A stretch of DNA of 64,000 nucleotides from Ktedonobacteraceae bacterium. GTDB lineage: Bacteria; Chloroflexota; Ktedonobacteria; Ktedonobacterales; Ktedonobacteraceae. Both the position numbers and the translations under genes were made by a program. The stretch lies in assembly GCA_035653615.1 (NCBI GenBank), contig DASRBN010000037.1, positions 311,736-375,735 on the forward strand, given 5' to 3'. Shown here one piece after another: positions 25,206 through 33,288 of the stretch (within the stretch, counting starts at the first letter, position 1; each line of letters starts with the position of its first letter). The notes under the pieces are model-generated. The model was given only the letters and a program-made list of their open reading frames with translations. It did no database searches and had not been told where the DNA came from.

Positions 25206-26438
25206 CTACGACTTCGGCCACTTGAAGCCGCGCTGCGATGGTTTTGGAACGTCCGCTCCTGCCATGGGAGAACTCTTCTTTTCCCTGGATTTTCTGCCGC
25301 GCGCGACCTGGCTCGCTTTACGGGCAGGTGGTTTTGCAGTCATCGCGGCTTTAGGCTTTGCGCTCTTTTTAGGAGGTGTTCCAGGTAGCGCTTTTACCCG
25401 TTTGCGCGGAACCTCTTCTCGCGCTACCTCAGGTTGTGTCCTTTTCGGCTCGACACGAGAGACCAGGGCGCCCGTTTCCTGTGAGACATCCGTCCAGAAT
25501 TCCGCGTTCTTGCGCTGGATGCGTCGTGGCCCTTTCAAGACGCGCCCATCGGGAAGGCGTGTCACATGCTGCTCTTCCACCTGCTCCGTGTTGTCTTCAT
25601 ATGGTCGCCGCTGTTCGGCACGATGCCTGGGGGCCTCAGAGGTGTTGAAGGACTCGTAATCGCCTTCATACAGCTCGTCTTCCGGTGTAGCCTCGTTGGC
25701 ATACCTGCGCGGCTGCCGCGCGTAATGTTCGCGCTGCCCCTGTGGGCGGCTCTGCCAGCGTGGATTGTGAGTATCGTGCCGCGAATCACCATGCTCAGGC
25801 CGGTAATTTCGATCATACCTATCGTAACTACGTGGCGAGCGGTCATTACGGTCAAACTCCCTGCGCTGCCGGTTAGCGCCGGGATAGCCTCGTTGCTCGT
25901 AGCCCCTGTCATGGTCCCGGTCGCGCGAGTTGGGCCGGTTATCGGAGTACCCGGCATGCTCGCGGTAATCGCGACGCTCGCCGCGTTCTCCCGGCCTGCC
26001 TGTCCTGTCCTGGTAACCGCGGCGTTCGCCATAGCGAGGCTCGTCAAAATTGCGCCTGCCAGAGTCGTAGGAGCGAGAACGGGGACCGCGATTGCTTTCG
26101 GGAGCGCGGTCATCTTGCCGGTAATTGCCCTGGCGGTTTTCATATGGCCGGCGGCCATTCGTGTTGCGACCATATTGAGCGGGAGAACGATCAAATTGCC
26201 GGTCGCGCCGCCCGTAATCGCGGCCCGGTTGCCCGGCATTGTCGTTGTTTCTACTGCGTGGGCGGTAGTCCGCGTGATTGTGTTGTGCCCCAGTCTCCCA
26301 TCCACGATCTACCGCGCTGCGATTGAGTCGAGGTCGAGCAGGACGAGGAGACCGCTCATCTCCGTACCTGCCTGAGGAATAATTGCGAGAGGACGGTCGC
26401 ACGTCGTCTCGCCTCTGCTTCTTGAAATCTCTGGTCAT
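25206..26438 (-). CDS. Arg/Tyr/Gly/Asp-rich intrinsically disordered protein
   Basis: A 410-residue protein. About residues 1-260 are a low-complexity region dominated by R, D, Y, G, N and S, with repeated RRDY, YGRR, RGY and RNYR-type units and almost no hydrophobic residues. A short ordered-looking segment follows (HVTRLPDGRVLKGPRRIQR and NAEFWTDVSQETGALV). The tail is Lys/Pro/Ala-rich and ends QRGFKWPKS. Alternating Arg and Tyr resemble RNA-binding or condensate-forming regions. The ATG at 26438 follows GGAAAGGACAC. Long open frames on the other strand here are composition artefacts. It is first in line with the hydrolase and radical SAM genes (35-base gap). Confidence 0.75.
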   Translation of the reverse strand: MTRDFKKQRRDDVRPSSRNYSSGRYGDERSPRPARPRLNRSAVDRGWETGAQHNHADYRPRSRNNDNAGQPGRDYGRRDRQFDRSPAQYGRNTNGRRPYENRQGNYRQDDRAPESNRGPRSRSYDSGRRNFDEPRYGERRGYQDRTGRPGERGERRDYREHAGYSDNRPNSRDRDHDRGYEQRGYPGANRQRREFDRNDRSPRSYDRYDRNYRPEHGDSRHDTHNPRWQSRPQGQREHYARQPRRYANEATPEDELYEGDYESFNTSEAPRHRAEQRRPYEDNTEQVEEQHVTRLPDGRVLKGPRRIQRKNAEFWTDVSQETGALVSRVEPKRTQPEVAREEVPRKRVKALPGTPPKKSAKPKAAMTAKPPARKASQVARGRKSREKKSSPMAGADVPKPSQRGFKWPKS

Positions 26439-26676
26439 GTGTCCTTTCCAAATTGGGCGAATAAAGGATAGAGGTAGGTATACTTTTGCGAGGAGGACGT
26501 GTAGACGTGATCTGCTCCCTATCAGCATCCGTCGGTCATTCTGCACCCGCTCCTGATTGTAGCGCACGTCGATACATGAGATTAGATGGCCTGAATGGAA
26601 ATTGTGCGCCGGGTATAGTATAGCACACCGTTCAGGGTGTGTCTAATAAGCGTGCTTTTGAGCTTTTGATGATTTT

Positions 26677-26915
26677 TAGCCGGCGGCTTCTGTGGGCAGG
26701 GCATGGCTTTTGCCCTGCGGCTCGGCCTCATCGTAGCGTCTCTGTACCATATAGAACTCCGTGAGATCGGCGAGGGTTTCTGCGACGTCAGGGTGATCTG
26801 GTCCCGCGTGCTGTTCGGACAGAGCCAGCGCGCGCCGGTAGGTGGCCTCAGCCTCTTCATGCTCGCTACCCAGAACTCGCAGGCAAAATTTGGCCCTCTG
26901 CTTCGTTTAACATGT
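26677..26915 (-). pseudogene. remnant of a TPR-repeat protein
   Basis: The minus strand reads FCLRVLGSEHEEAEATYRRA followed by LALSEQHAGPDHPDVAETLA and FYMVQRRYDEAEP before a TAA at 26679-26677. This is about one and a half of the 42-residue tetratricopeptide units typical of HTH/NB-ARC/TPR regulators. No start is present. Confidence 0.7.
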
Positions 26916-26949
26916 AGAACCCTTCTACGGGTGAGTTGATGGAGGAATC

Positions 26950-27045
26950 ATGGTCAGAAAAGCCGCGGAAGCCACACCGAATAAACTACAGCGGGTGGCG
27001 CGCAAGGAGCGAGGCTGGACCCAACAGCAGCTTGCCCAAACGTAG
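26950..27045 (+). pseudogene. 5' fragment of an XRE-type HTH regulator gene
   Basis: ATG after ATGGAGGAATC begins MVRKAAEATPNKLQRVARKE and continues RGWTQQQLAQT to a TAG. This is the first half of an XRE helix-turn-helix as seen at the N-terminus of NB-ARC/TPR proteins. It stops before the recognition helix, so it is a relic. Confidence 0.65.
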
Positions 27046-27173
27046 CAGCTACGTATCCGAAACTGGTTACCGATCTTGCTTGCAAAACGTCATCAATTAG
27101 AGAACTCCTCGTTGTAAGGCAGGGTTCTAGCGTGCTTTACTGTACAACACACAATCGAAGAAAGGAACATGCT

Positions 27174-27596
27174 ATGCTCACTGTTCGAGATGCCCTCAAT
27201 CGGGCCTACAATCTGCTTGGTGTTGGTGTTGTCGCCATCAGTTCTCTGGCGTTTTTCTCCGATCTGCCATCGGAAATCGATCAGCTTTCCCATATCGTGG
27301 ACGAGGTTCTGCTGGGAGTGCTGGCGCTGGTGGCCTTTGTCTGGTACCTGATCGGGCGCAACAAATATACGCGCACGGTCATACCCATTGTCTTCGCCGT
27401 TGTCGCTCTGGCAATCAAAGTCCTGGGTCTGGTGCTGGAAATCAAAGATCCCGAAGACCGCGGGGATGAGTATGGCGCGCTCGTTCTCTTTGTCGTCCTC
27501 ATCATCGTGCTGGTCTGGCAATACATCGCCGCCCGCCGCCTGGCAGCACAGACCCAGGGGACGGAACAGGTTCCGCAGGCCGCCCAGGCCGATTGA
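27174..27596 (+). CDS. small four-helix membrane protein
   Basis: A 140-residue protein with four hydrophobic segments: LLGVGVVAISSLAFF, VLLGVLALVAFVWYLIG, VIPIVFAVVALAIKVLGLV and GALVLFVVLIIVLVWQYIA. The tail is hydrophilic. No motif is recognised. The ATG at 27174 is preferred because GAAAGGA lies 8 bases upstream. The following 27597-27941 stretch shows no convincing gene. Confidence 0.65.
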   Translation: MLTVRDALNRAYNLLGVGVVAISSLAFFSDLPSEIDQLSHIVDEVLLGVLALVAFVWYLIGRNKYTRTVIPIVFAVVALAIKVLGLVLEIKDPEDRGDEYGALVLFVVLIIVLVWQYIAARRLAAQTQGTEQVPQAAQAD

Positions 27597-27941
27597 TCCT
27601 ATGCCAGGAGAAGAAGGAAAGGGATCTCTATCAAAAGCGGCGATAGCTAGCAAAATAGGTAGAGAAATAACTAATGTCACAGCATATTCAGGATGTGCCT
27701 CAGCATAACCAGCGCGCGCAAATCAGCGATGCGACGGCGGCGATTCAGGAGAGGCAGCTTCACCTCAACCAGAATATCACGCCTGGGGAAATGTAATATC
27801 AAATCTGGCCGGAGAATGATCAAGGCGGGAGATGCAGGAGGGCCAGTGAAAGGCAACTCTGACAGAGTTCGAGGGCTGTTATCCCTCAGATTTTTGCACA
27901 TGCAAGCTGGCGGGCGAATATGTGAGGCACACCCTATCTCA

Positions 27942-29012
27942 TCACTGCGTTGGCGTTGGGGGCGGCGTGGGAACCGCCCCCTCATGTAATGGCACGCCGG
28001 TGTAGTTCAGCGTCCCGCTGCCATACATCGCGAGCAGTTCTTGCGGCAACTCATCCGGCAGCAATGGCCGTAGCATGATCTGATAGTAGAGTCCGTTTTC
28101 CAGAAAATCTCCCTCTTGCTGGCCATTAAGGAGCCTGGAAATTGCCTCGCTCTGCTGCGCGCTTAGCAGTATGGCGCTGTGAGGCACTGTATAGATCAGA
28201 CACCCCGTATCGGCGTTGGGACTGGTAATATCTTGCGGAATGAGGCCGCATTCAAATGTAGCTGCCTGGTACAGCGTAAAATCATTCATTGACCAGGTAG
28301 GAATATTCTGTGACAGGTTTGGGCTGAAGTCCTGGTGAACAAGCAGCGCCGTATCCGGGCTGGTGTAGGGATGCAGCGGCCCCTGCACGGCATTTTGAAT
28401 ACTGGTAATCGCACTACCCAGGCTCTTATAATCCGCCAGGGCCTGGGCGCTCTCACTCTCCGGCAGATTTCCGAATGGGCCATAGATATATTGATATTGC
28501 TTCCCATTGACAGACAATAGAAGCACAGTCGCGTTCTGATCAGGTACATCGTAAAACGTCTGCTGGCTCAATTTAAGCAAGTTATCGCTATCCACCACCG
28601 TATTCAGTAATTGTTGCAGCGATGTAGCCTCCATCCTGCCCTCCTGCATCTGCAAGCCGGGGCCAAGAATGAACATACCATCGCCATAGATGCTGATATC
28701 AGGACTCATCTCAAGCGATCCAAGATTACCCCCCCCGTAAAATGTGCGAATAAGCACGTCCTGAGAGCTGGTGCTATACGTAATGGTTCCATTGCTGGTC
28801 GATAAAGAGGCTTTCTGGCTTGTACCGCTTGACGACGAGGAGCCTCCCAGGTTGCAAGCTGCAAAAAGCATCATCAATATGCAAGCGAGGACAAGAAAGC
28901 AACCAGGCCTGGCAAAAGTAAAATATCTGGAACGAGACCAGGAAGCAGGAATGCCAGGTATTGCGCCCTGCCGGGCATCATTGTGAAATCGCGTGAAATC
29001 GAGGGGACCCAT
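27942..29012 (-). CDS. predicted lipoprotein of unknown function
   Basis: A 356-residue protein. After a 35-residue N-terminal extension comes a hydrophobic stretch (GCFLVLACILMMLF) ending in the lipobox FAAC, then a Ser/Gly linker and an extracellular domain of about 280 residues with no recognised fold. It ends in a Pro/Thr tail. The long N-extension before the signal is unusual, so a later start is possible, but ATG 29012 follows GTAGGAG at 7 bases. A dyad overlaps its predicted promoter. It is probably anchored on the outer face of the membrane. Confidence 0.7.
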   Translation of the reverse strand: MGPLDFTRFHNDARQGAIPGIPASWSRSRYFTFARPGCFLVLACILMMLFAACNLGGSSSSSGTSQKASLSTSNGTITYSTSSQDVLIRTFYGGGNLGSLEMSPDISIYGDGMFILGPGLQMQEGRMEATSLQQLLNTVVDSDNLLKLSQQTFYDVPDQNATVLLLSVNGKQYQYIYGPFGNLPESESAQALADYKSLGSAITSIQNAVQGPLHPYTSPDTALLVHQDFSPNLSQNIPTWSMNDFTLYQAATFECGLIPQDITSPNADTGCLIYTVPHSAILLSAQQSEAISRLLNGQQEGDFLENGLYYQIMLRPLLPDELPQELLAMYGSGTLNYTGVPLHEGAVPTPPPTPTQ

Positions 29013-29022
29013 CAAAGAACTC

Positions 29023-29076
29023 CTACAATAGATTTTCTGCTAAATCTATTGTAGCAGGTGAACGGCGGAATGTCTT
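29023..29076 (-). promoter_or_regulatory. promoter with operator-like 13-bp dyad for the lipoprotein gene
   Basis: On the minus strand AAGACA (29076-29071) and TACAAT (29053-29048) are separated by 17 bases. The -10 lies in the left arm of a perfect dyad CTACAATAGATTT-6-AAATCTATTGTAG (29023-29054), whose right arm merges with the ribosome binding site GTAGGAG. The dyad could be a repressor site or, once transcribed, a hairpin masking translation start. Confidence 0.55.
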
Positions 29077-29104
29077 GTGGAGAGAGCTTTTCGAAACTGC
29101 AATG

Positions 29105-29149
29105 AAAAAAGAGGGTTGGTATGCCAGTCTACGGCATACCAACCCTCTT
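29105..29149 (-). terminator. intrinsic terminator of the DHA2 efflux gene
   Basis: A perfect 17-bp stem (29109-29125 with 29133-29149), 7-base loop. On the minus strand it is followed by a run of T's (AAAAAAG on the plus strand at 29105-29111). It lies 30 bases past the MFS stop. Confidence 0.85.
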
Positions 29150-29179
29150 CTCACCATTTCGTACAATCCAACCGATTGA

Positions 29180-30901
29180 TCACACCATCGTTGCTATGAC
29201 GCCCTCTGGCTCAGGAGCGGTATTCTCCATGCCCTCGGCAACGTCGCTGGCGACGTTCTTCTTGCCTTTCAGCGCAATCTCCTTGATGAAGAAGACTGAG
29301 ATGAGGCCGAGGATCATGATGACCAGGCTCAGCACAAAGACATTATGAATGCCCTGCGCCAGGCCGATTCTCACTGCCTCGATTACCTGGTTGAGCAGTG
29401 CCACCGCCTGCGGACCGCTCTTAGCCGCCGCGGACTGCATCTGCGCCAGTGCATCCGGCGACAGCAAGATCTGCGGGTTGTTGAACGCGGCCAGGAATTT
29501 TGCCGGGACAGCCTGCTTGACTGCCGCGGGCAGCGCGTTCTGGAACGCGGGCAGGTAGGCAGAGGTCATGACCGAACCCATGGCGGCGAGACCAATCGTG
29601 CCACCGATCTGCCGGAAGAAGACCAGCGCCGAGGTCGCCTGGCCAATCTTCTTCGGCAGGGCATTCTGCACAATCAACGTGTACAGCGCCATACCGAAGC
29701 CCATGCCGAAACCGAGTACCAGCATGGCGACCAGTACGTCCGTGTTCGTCGAATGCACATCCAGGCGTACCATCATATACGTGCCGATGACGCTCACCGC
29801 CATACCGAAGATCGCGATCCACTTGTATTTGCCCAGGCGCGAAACGAGCTGGCCGGAGATGATGCTGCCTACAATTGAGGTCAGCATCAAGGGCGTCAGG
29901 ATCAGGCCGCTGCTGGTGGCGGAGCTACCAACCACGCCCTGCACGAAGAGCGGGATGAAGAAGATGCTGCCGAACAGTCCCATCCCAAAGATGATCGTTA
30001 CCACGGTTGAGACGCTGAAGATGCTGTTTTTGAACAGGCTTGGCTCGATAATCGGCTGCCCGCCGCGTCTCTCCAGCCATGCCTGGTAGACGACGAAGAT
30101 GGTCAGGACAATCGCCGAACCCGCGAACAGGCCGATAATCTGCGGCGAGAGCCAGTCGTATTGCGTTCCCGCCCACGTGAAGCTGAGCAGCAGCGGAACT
30201 GTTCCCAGTACGAGCAGAGCCGCACCCGTGTAATCAATCGAGATCTGCTTCGCTTTGCCACGCAGCGTGGGCATCAGGAAGATCAGCACCAGTAGAGCTA
30301 CCAGGCCGATGGGCAGGTTGACGTAGAAGACCCAGCGCCAGGTCGAGTTCTGCGTGATCCAGCCACCAAGCGTCGGGCCGACAATTGCCGACAGTCCCCA
30401 GACGCCGCCGGTTACGCCCTGCCATTTGCCGCGCTCGCGGGGAGTGAACAGGTCGCCGACAATGGCGATGGCAATCGGCATCAGAGCGCCCGCGCCGATA
30501 CCCTGGAAGGCACGGAACGCAATCAACTCGTTCATCGATTGGGAAGCGCCCGAAAGCGCTGAACCGATCAGGAAGATGACGACGCCAAACAGGAAAATGG
30601 GTTTGCGACCAATCAGATCAGAGAGTTTACCATAGATCGGTACGACGACAGTTGAAGTAAGCAGGTAAGCCGTTGAAACCCAGGTATAACGATCAAAGCC
30701 TTGCAAATCAGCGATGACTCGCGGCATAGCCGTGGAGACAATCGTCTGATCCAGCGAGGCGAGCAGCATGACCATCAGCACACCTAGCATGGTCAGCAGC
30801 GTATCGCGCCTGGAAAAGAGTGGCGCCTCATATTCTTCTACTTGCTTTGCGCTATTTGATGTCAGAGCCAGGGCATCAGATTGCGCTGATGAATTTTTCA
30901 T
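29180..30901 (-). CDS. DHA2-family MFS drug efflux transporter
   Basis: A 573-residue protein with 14 predicted membrane helices, matching the EmrB/QacA (DHA2) family of proton-driven multidrug exporters. Typical motifs are LDQTIVSTAMPRVIADL in helix 1, the loop GKLSDLIGRKPIFL (motif A), GIGAGALMPIAIAIVGD and PRERGKWQG. It starts 15 bases after the TetR gene and is probably in the same transcript, repressed by it. The start ATG has AAGGAG upstream at slightly long spacing. Confidence 0.92.
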   Translation of the reverse strand: MKNSSAQSDALALTSNSAKQVEEYEAPLFSRRDTLLTMLGVLMVMLLASLDQTIVSTAMPRVIADLQGFDRYTWVSTAYLLTSTVVVPIYGKLSDLIGRKPIFLFGVVIFLIGSALSGASQSMNELIAFRAFQGIGAGALMPIAIAIVGDLFTPRERGKWQGVTGGVWGLSAIVGPTLGGWITQNSTWRWVFYVNLPIGLVALLVLIFLMPTLRGKAKQISIDYTGAALLVLGTVPLLLSFTWAGTQYDWLSPQIIGLFAGSAIVLTIFVVYQAWLERRGGQPIIEPSLFKNSIFSVSTVVTIIFGMGLFGSIFFIPLFVQGVVGSSATSSGLILTPLMLTSIVGSIISGQLVSRLGKYKWIAIFGMAVSVIGTYMMVRLDVHSTNTDVLVAMLVLGFGMGFGMALYTLIVQNALPKKIGQATSALVFFRQIGGTIGLAAMGSVMTSAYLPAFQNALPAAVKQAVPAKFLAAFNNPQILLSPDALAQMQSAAAKSGPQAVALLNQVIEAVRIGLAQGIHNVFVLSLVIMILGLISVFFIKEIALKGKKNVASDVAEGMENTAPEPEGVIATMV

Positions 30902-30916
30902 GAGTAAGTAATCTCC

Positions 30917-31543
30917 TTAGACAGTAATTCCTTTAAAGTAGATGCGAGCAAGGTGTTTGGCCAGTTCATTGGCCGGGATATGCTCCTCATTCAATAAGCG
31001 TGAATAACTTCTTGGCGACATGAAACTGAAGAATGTGCTGAGCATAACAGCCGTTGGGATCGAGCTATCAAACTCGCCCGCAGCCTTCCCCTCTTCAAAC
31101 AACGTGGTCATATCAGCACCGATTTCCTCCCATAAATCGCGCACGCAGGCTTTCCTCTCTAGAATATTCTGTTTGAGTTCGGCAAAGTTGGTGATCGAGT
31201 AGAACAACTGCATGCGCCTTGTGAAGAGGCTGCCATATAATTGTTCAAGGATAACTTCAGCCTTTGCGCGAGGCGTCAAAGAGGATGAGGCAAGCGTCGT
31301 TTTGATCAATTGCAGCAGCCTTTCCATATCGCGCTGAAAGATCGCGACGACCAGGTCCTCTTTGCTGGGAAAGTGCAGGTACACTGTTCCCTTGGCGATC
31401 CCCACGCGGGCCGCGATTTCATCTATGGACGTTTCATAATAGCCTTTTTCCATCAATACTTTTTCCGCCTCCTGAAGAATAAGCTCCTCGCGTTCCTGGC
31501 GTTGCTTCTCTTTGAGCGAGCGATGTGCGGTAACGGGTTGCAT
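30917..31543 (-). CDS. TetR-family transcriptional repressor
   Basis: A 208-residue regulator. The N-terminal HTH is ILQEAEKVLMEKGYYETSID, followed by EIAARVGIAKGTVYLHFPSK (recognition helix GTVYLHF) and the effector-binding helical domain. The start is at the second of two ATGs after GGAGGCGCA; upstream frame is probably noncoding leader. It precedes the efflux gene by 15 bases and likely represses both. A strong promoter with an overlapping dyad lies about 90 bases upstream. Confidence 0.9.
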   Translation of the reverse strand: MQPVTAHRSLKEKQRQEREELILQEAEKVLMEKGYYETSIDEIAARVGIAKGTVYLHFPSKEDLVVAIFQRDMERLLQLIKTTLASSSLTPRAKAEVILEQLYGSLFTRRMQLFYSITNFAELKQNILERKACVRDLWEEIGADMTTLFEEGKAAGEFDSSIPTAVMLSTFFSFMSPRSYSRLLNEEHIPANELAKHLARIYFKGITV

Positions 31544-31628
31544 CATTGCGCCTCCGTAATCTTCTATCTTTGACCGAGACGATATTTTCTGACAATAATA
31601 ACAAAGTTTGAACGACAAGTATTCCATT

Positions 31629-31673
31629 TGACTTGATAGTCATAATTTTACGTGAAAGTCAGAGAATTGTCAA
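31629..31673 (-). promoter_or_regulatory. promoter and probable TetR operator of the efflux operon
   Basis: On the minus strand TTGACA (31673-31668) and TAAAAT (31650-31645) are separated by exactly 17 bases. Just downstream of the -10 is the dyad TGACTATCAAGTCA (31642-31629), placed over the expected transcription start, a usual position for a TetR-type repressor site. Confidence 0.7.
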
Positions 31674-31815
31674 GAGAGAAGAAGCTGATGATTCCCATAA
31701 GCCTCCAGAACGAAAATATACGGAGGATTGTCATTCACGCGATCTGATCAGAAACTGATGATTCCCCATAAGCCTCCACGACGAGGTGAGTTCGCGCCGG
31801 CTCGGGAGCGTGCCA

Positions 31816-31901
31816 GAGATTCTTCGCTGCGCTCAGCATGACAGGCCCGGAGACAGCCAGCTGTCTCCGGGCCTGTCATGCTGAGCGCAGCGAAGAATCT
31901 C
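31816..31901. repeat. dispersed palindromic element, long hairpin
   Basis: 42-bp arms (31816-31857 and 31860-31901) separated by only two bases form a perfect palindrome. The outer part is the common core in its GTCATGCTGAGCGCAGCGAA form; the inner part is a GGCCCGGAGACAGC stem. The rest of the 31674-31988 gap shows no gene; GATGATTCCC.ATAAGCCTCC occurs twice near 31687 and 31757. Confidence 0.8.
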
Positions 31902-31988
31902 CCGACCACCCTTCACTCATCTGAGACATCTTATCTGAGCCGACGGACTTATGGGTTAATCACCGGTGAAAAATGATTTTGAGGCCGC

Positions 31989-32930
31989 TCATACACGAGC
32001 GGCTTCCTTTTTGGCCCCCGCAATCCTTGCCCACCCCTCCCTGGCGTTAGTCACTTCAGGCTTCCAGTCGCTTACCTCTTTAAAGCGGCGATTTGAGATG
32101 CGCAGGCTGCGACACATCATGTCATATATGACGCCCAGCATCATTCGCATGATCGGGGCGGGAATATGTAGCAGGCGTTTGCGTCCCACGGCCTGGGCCA
32201 TCAATGTGAGAACCTCGCTGCGTGTAAGCGGTTCATCGTCGACGATATCGTAAACATCTGAAGGAACGGATGGCTCGAGGGCTGCGACGATGGCCCTGCC
32301 GGCATCCGGCACCCATATTTGTGACAGGTAGCCATCGCTGCTTCCTGGAAATGTCGCGATCCCTTTGCGGGCATAGTTGATCTGTTCCAGTGTTGTCGGC
32401 GATTCAAGACCATAGAATCCTCCCATGCGCAAAGAGATGCCGCGACGTCCTTCTCCGGCGAACCGTGCGACGGCGGCTTCGGCATCGAGCGTAGAACGCA
32501 GTGTGGGAGTTGGCCGCACAGGCGATGTTTCGGCGTCGATCCATCTATCACCACTATCTGGATAGACGGAAGCAAAACTGGGATAGATGAAGGTATGCAC
32601 TCCGCCCACCGCAAGCGCCGCCTCGACCAGATTATTTGTTCCCTCGCGCCGGATGCGATCATTTTCTTGCCAGGCCGATAGCTTACCCATCTGCATAGTT
32701 GGAGGAATCCTGGTCGCCAGGTGCAATATGGCGTCACAACCGGCCACAGCGTGTTTCAATGACTCCACATCGAACAGATCGGCGCTTACCGGCTCTGCCC
32801 CCATCCGTTCCAGTACCCTCCTATTCTCCTGCGAGCGGCTCAAGGCCTGCACATGGTGTCCTCTGGCAATCAATAGAGGTACGACGGCATTCCCAAGTAC
32901 GCGTGTAGCTCCGGTAACAAAGATCTTCAT
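31989..32930 (-). CDS. extended SDR-type NAD(P)-dependent epimerase/dehydratase-like protein
   Basis: A 313-residue Rossmann protein. The nucleotide motif is VTGATRVLGNAVVPLL, where Arg-Val replaces the usual Gly-Phe, followed by AILHLATRIPP. The region around SFASVYPDSG lacks an obvious YxxxK, so catalytic activity is uncertain. The C-terminus has a substrate domain with VPDAGRAIVAAL and DIVDDEPLTRSEVL. The ATG at 32930 follows GGAAAAAACC. It stands alone between two repeat elements; the substrate is unknown. Confidence 0.8.
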   Translation of the reverse strand: MKIFVTGATRVLGNAVVPLLIARGHHVQALSRSQENRRVLERMGAEPVSADLFDVESLKHAVAGCDAILHLATRIPPTMQMGKLSAWQENDRIRREGTNNLVEAALAVGGVHTFIYPSFASVYPDSGDRWIDAETSPVRPTPTLRSTLDAEAAVARFAGEGRRGISLRMGGFYGLESPTTLEQINYARKGIATFPGSSDGYLSQIWVPDAGRAIVAALEPSVPSDVYDIVDDEPLTRSEVLTLMAQAVGRKRLLHIPAPIMRMMLGVIYDMMCRSLRISNRRFKEVSDWKPEVTNAREGWARIAGAKKEAARV

Positions 32931-33095
32931 GGTTTTTTCCTTTCTAAACAATGTTCTTTATTGCTGTCTTTTATCGTTACAGGAAGAAGCTCTTCTTGTT
33001 CATCGAGCTTCGGAAAGGAGACGAGTGTACTTTCGTAAATGTGACACTTTTCTGATGATTACCTGGAAGTCCGTTAGCTCAGATGCAGCGATCCG

Positions 33096-33194
33096 GCTGA
33101 GTGAAGCGAAGAATCCCCTCCCCAGCATGTCATGCTGAGTGAAGCGAAGAATCCCCTCCCCGGCATGTCATGCTGAGCGAAGCGAAGAATCCCT
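33096..33194 (+). repeat. tandem 38-bp repeat built on the dispersed element core
   Basis: GCTGAGTGAAGCGAAGAATC-type units begin at 33096, 33134 and 33172, a 38-base period with few mismatches. Each contains the core of the dispersed palindromic element in direct orientation joined by CCCTCCCCRGCATGTCAT. It sits 35 bases upstream of the sigma-factor promoter. The rest of the 32931-33288 gap has no gene. Confidence 0.8.
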
Positions 33195-33229
33195 CGCGAA
33201 CTTGTGAAGAATCACCAGGCCCCTTTCCT

Positions 33230-33258
33230 TTGACCATAAGCTATTTAAGGGCTACAAT
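33230..33258 (+). promoter_or_regulatory. sigma-70-like promoter of the sigma-factor gene
   Basis: TTGACC at 33230-33235 and TACAAT at 33253-33258 with a 17-base spacer, 30 bases before the start codon. Confidence 0.65.
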
Positions 33259-33288
33259 AGGTATGGAGTTCTAATGAGGAAGAGAACT

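Noticed and set aside
25562-26375. Two long open frames (about 247 and 269 codons) over the Arg/Tyr-rich gene
   Set aside because: They are produced by the skewed codon content of the low-complexity gene; their translations are hydrophobic low-complexity strings, and neither has a ribosome binding site.
27677-27985. Minus-strand open frame with PDLILHFPRRDILVEVKL, resembling a PD-(D/E)XK nuclease core
   Set aside because: Only about 40 residues look ordered, there is no ribosome binding site, the frame begins inside the lipoprotein gene, and the rest of a nuclease domain is missing. It could be a relic but support is too thin to list.
33070-33090. CCGTTAGCTCAGATG, reminiscent of a tRNA D-arm
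   Set aside because: No acceptor stem, anticodon arm or TTCGA loop at the proper distance on either strand.
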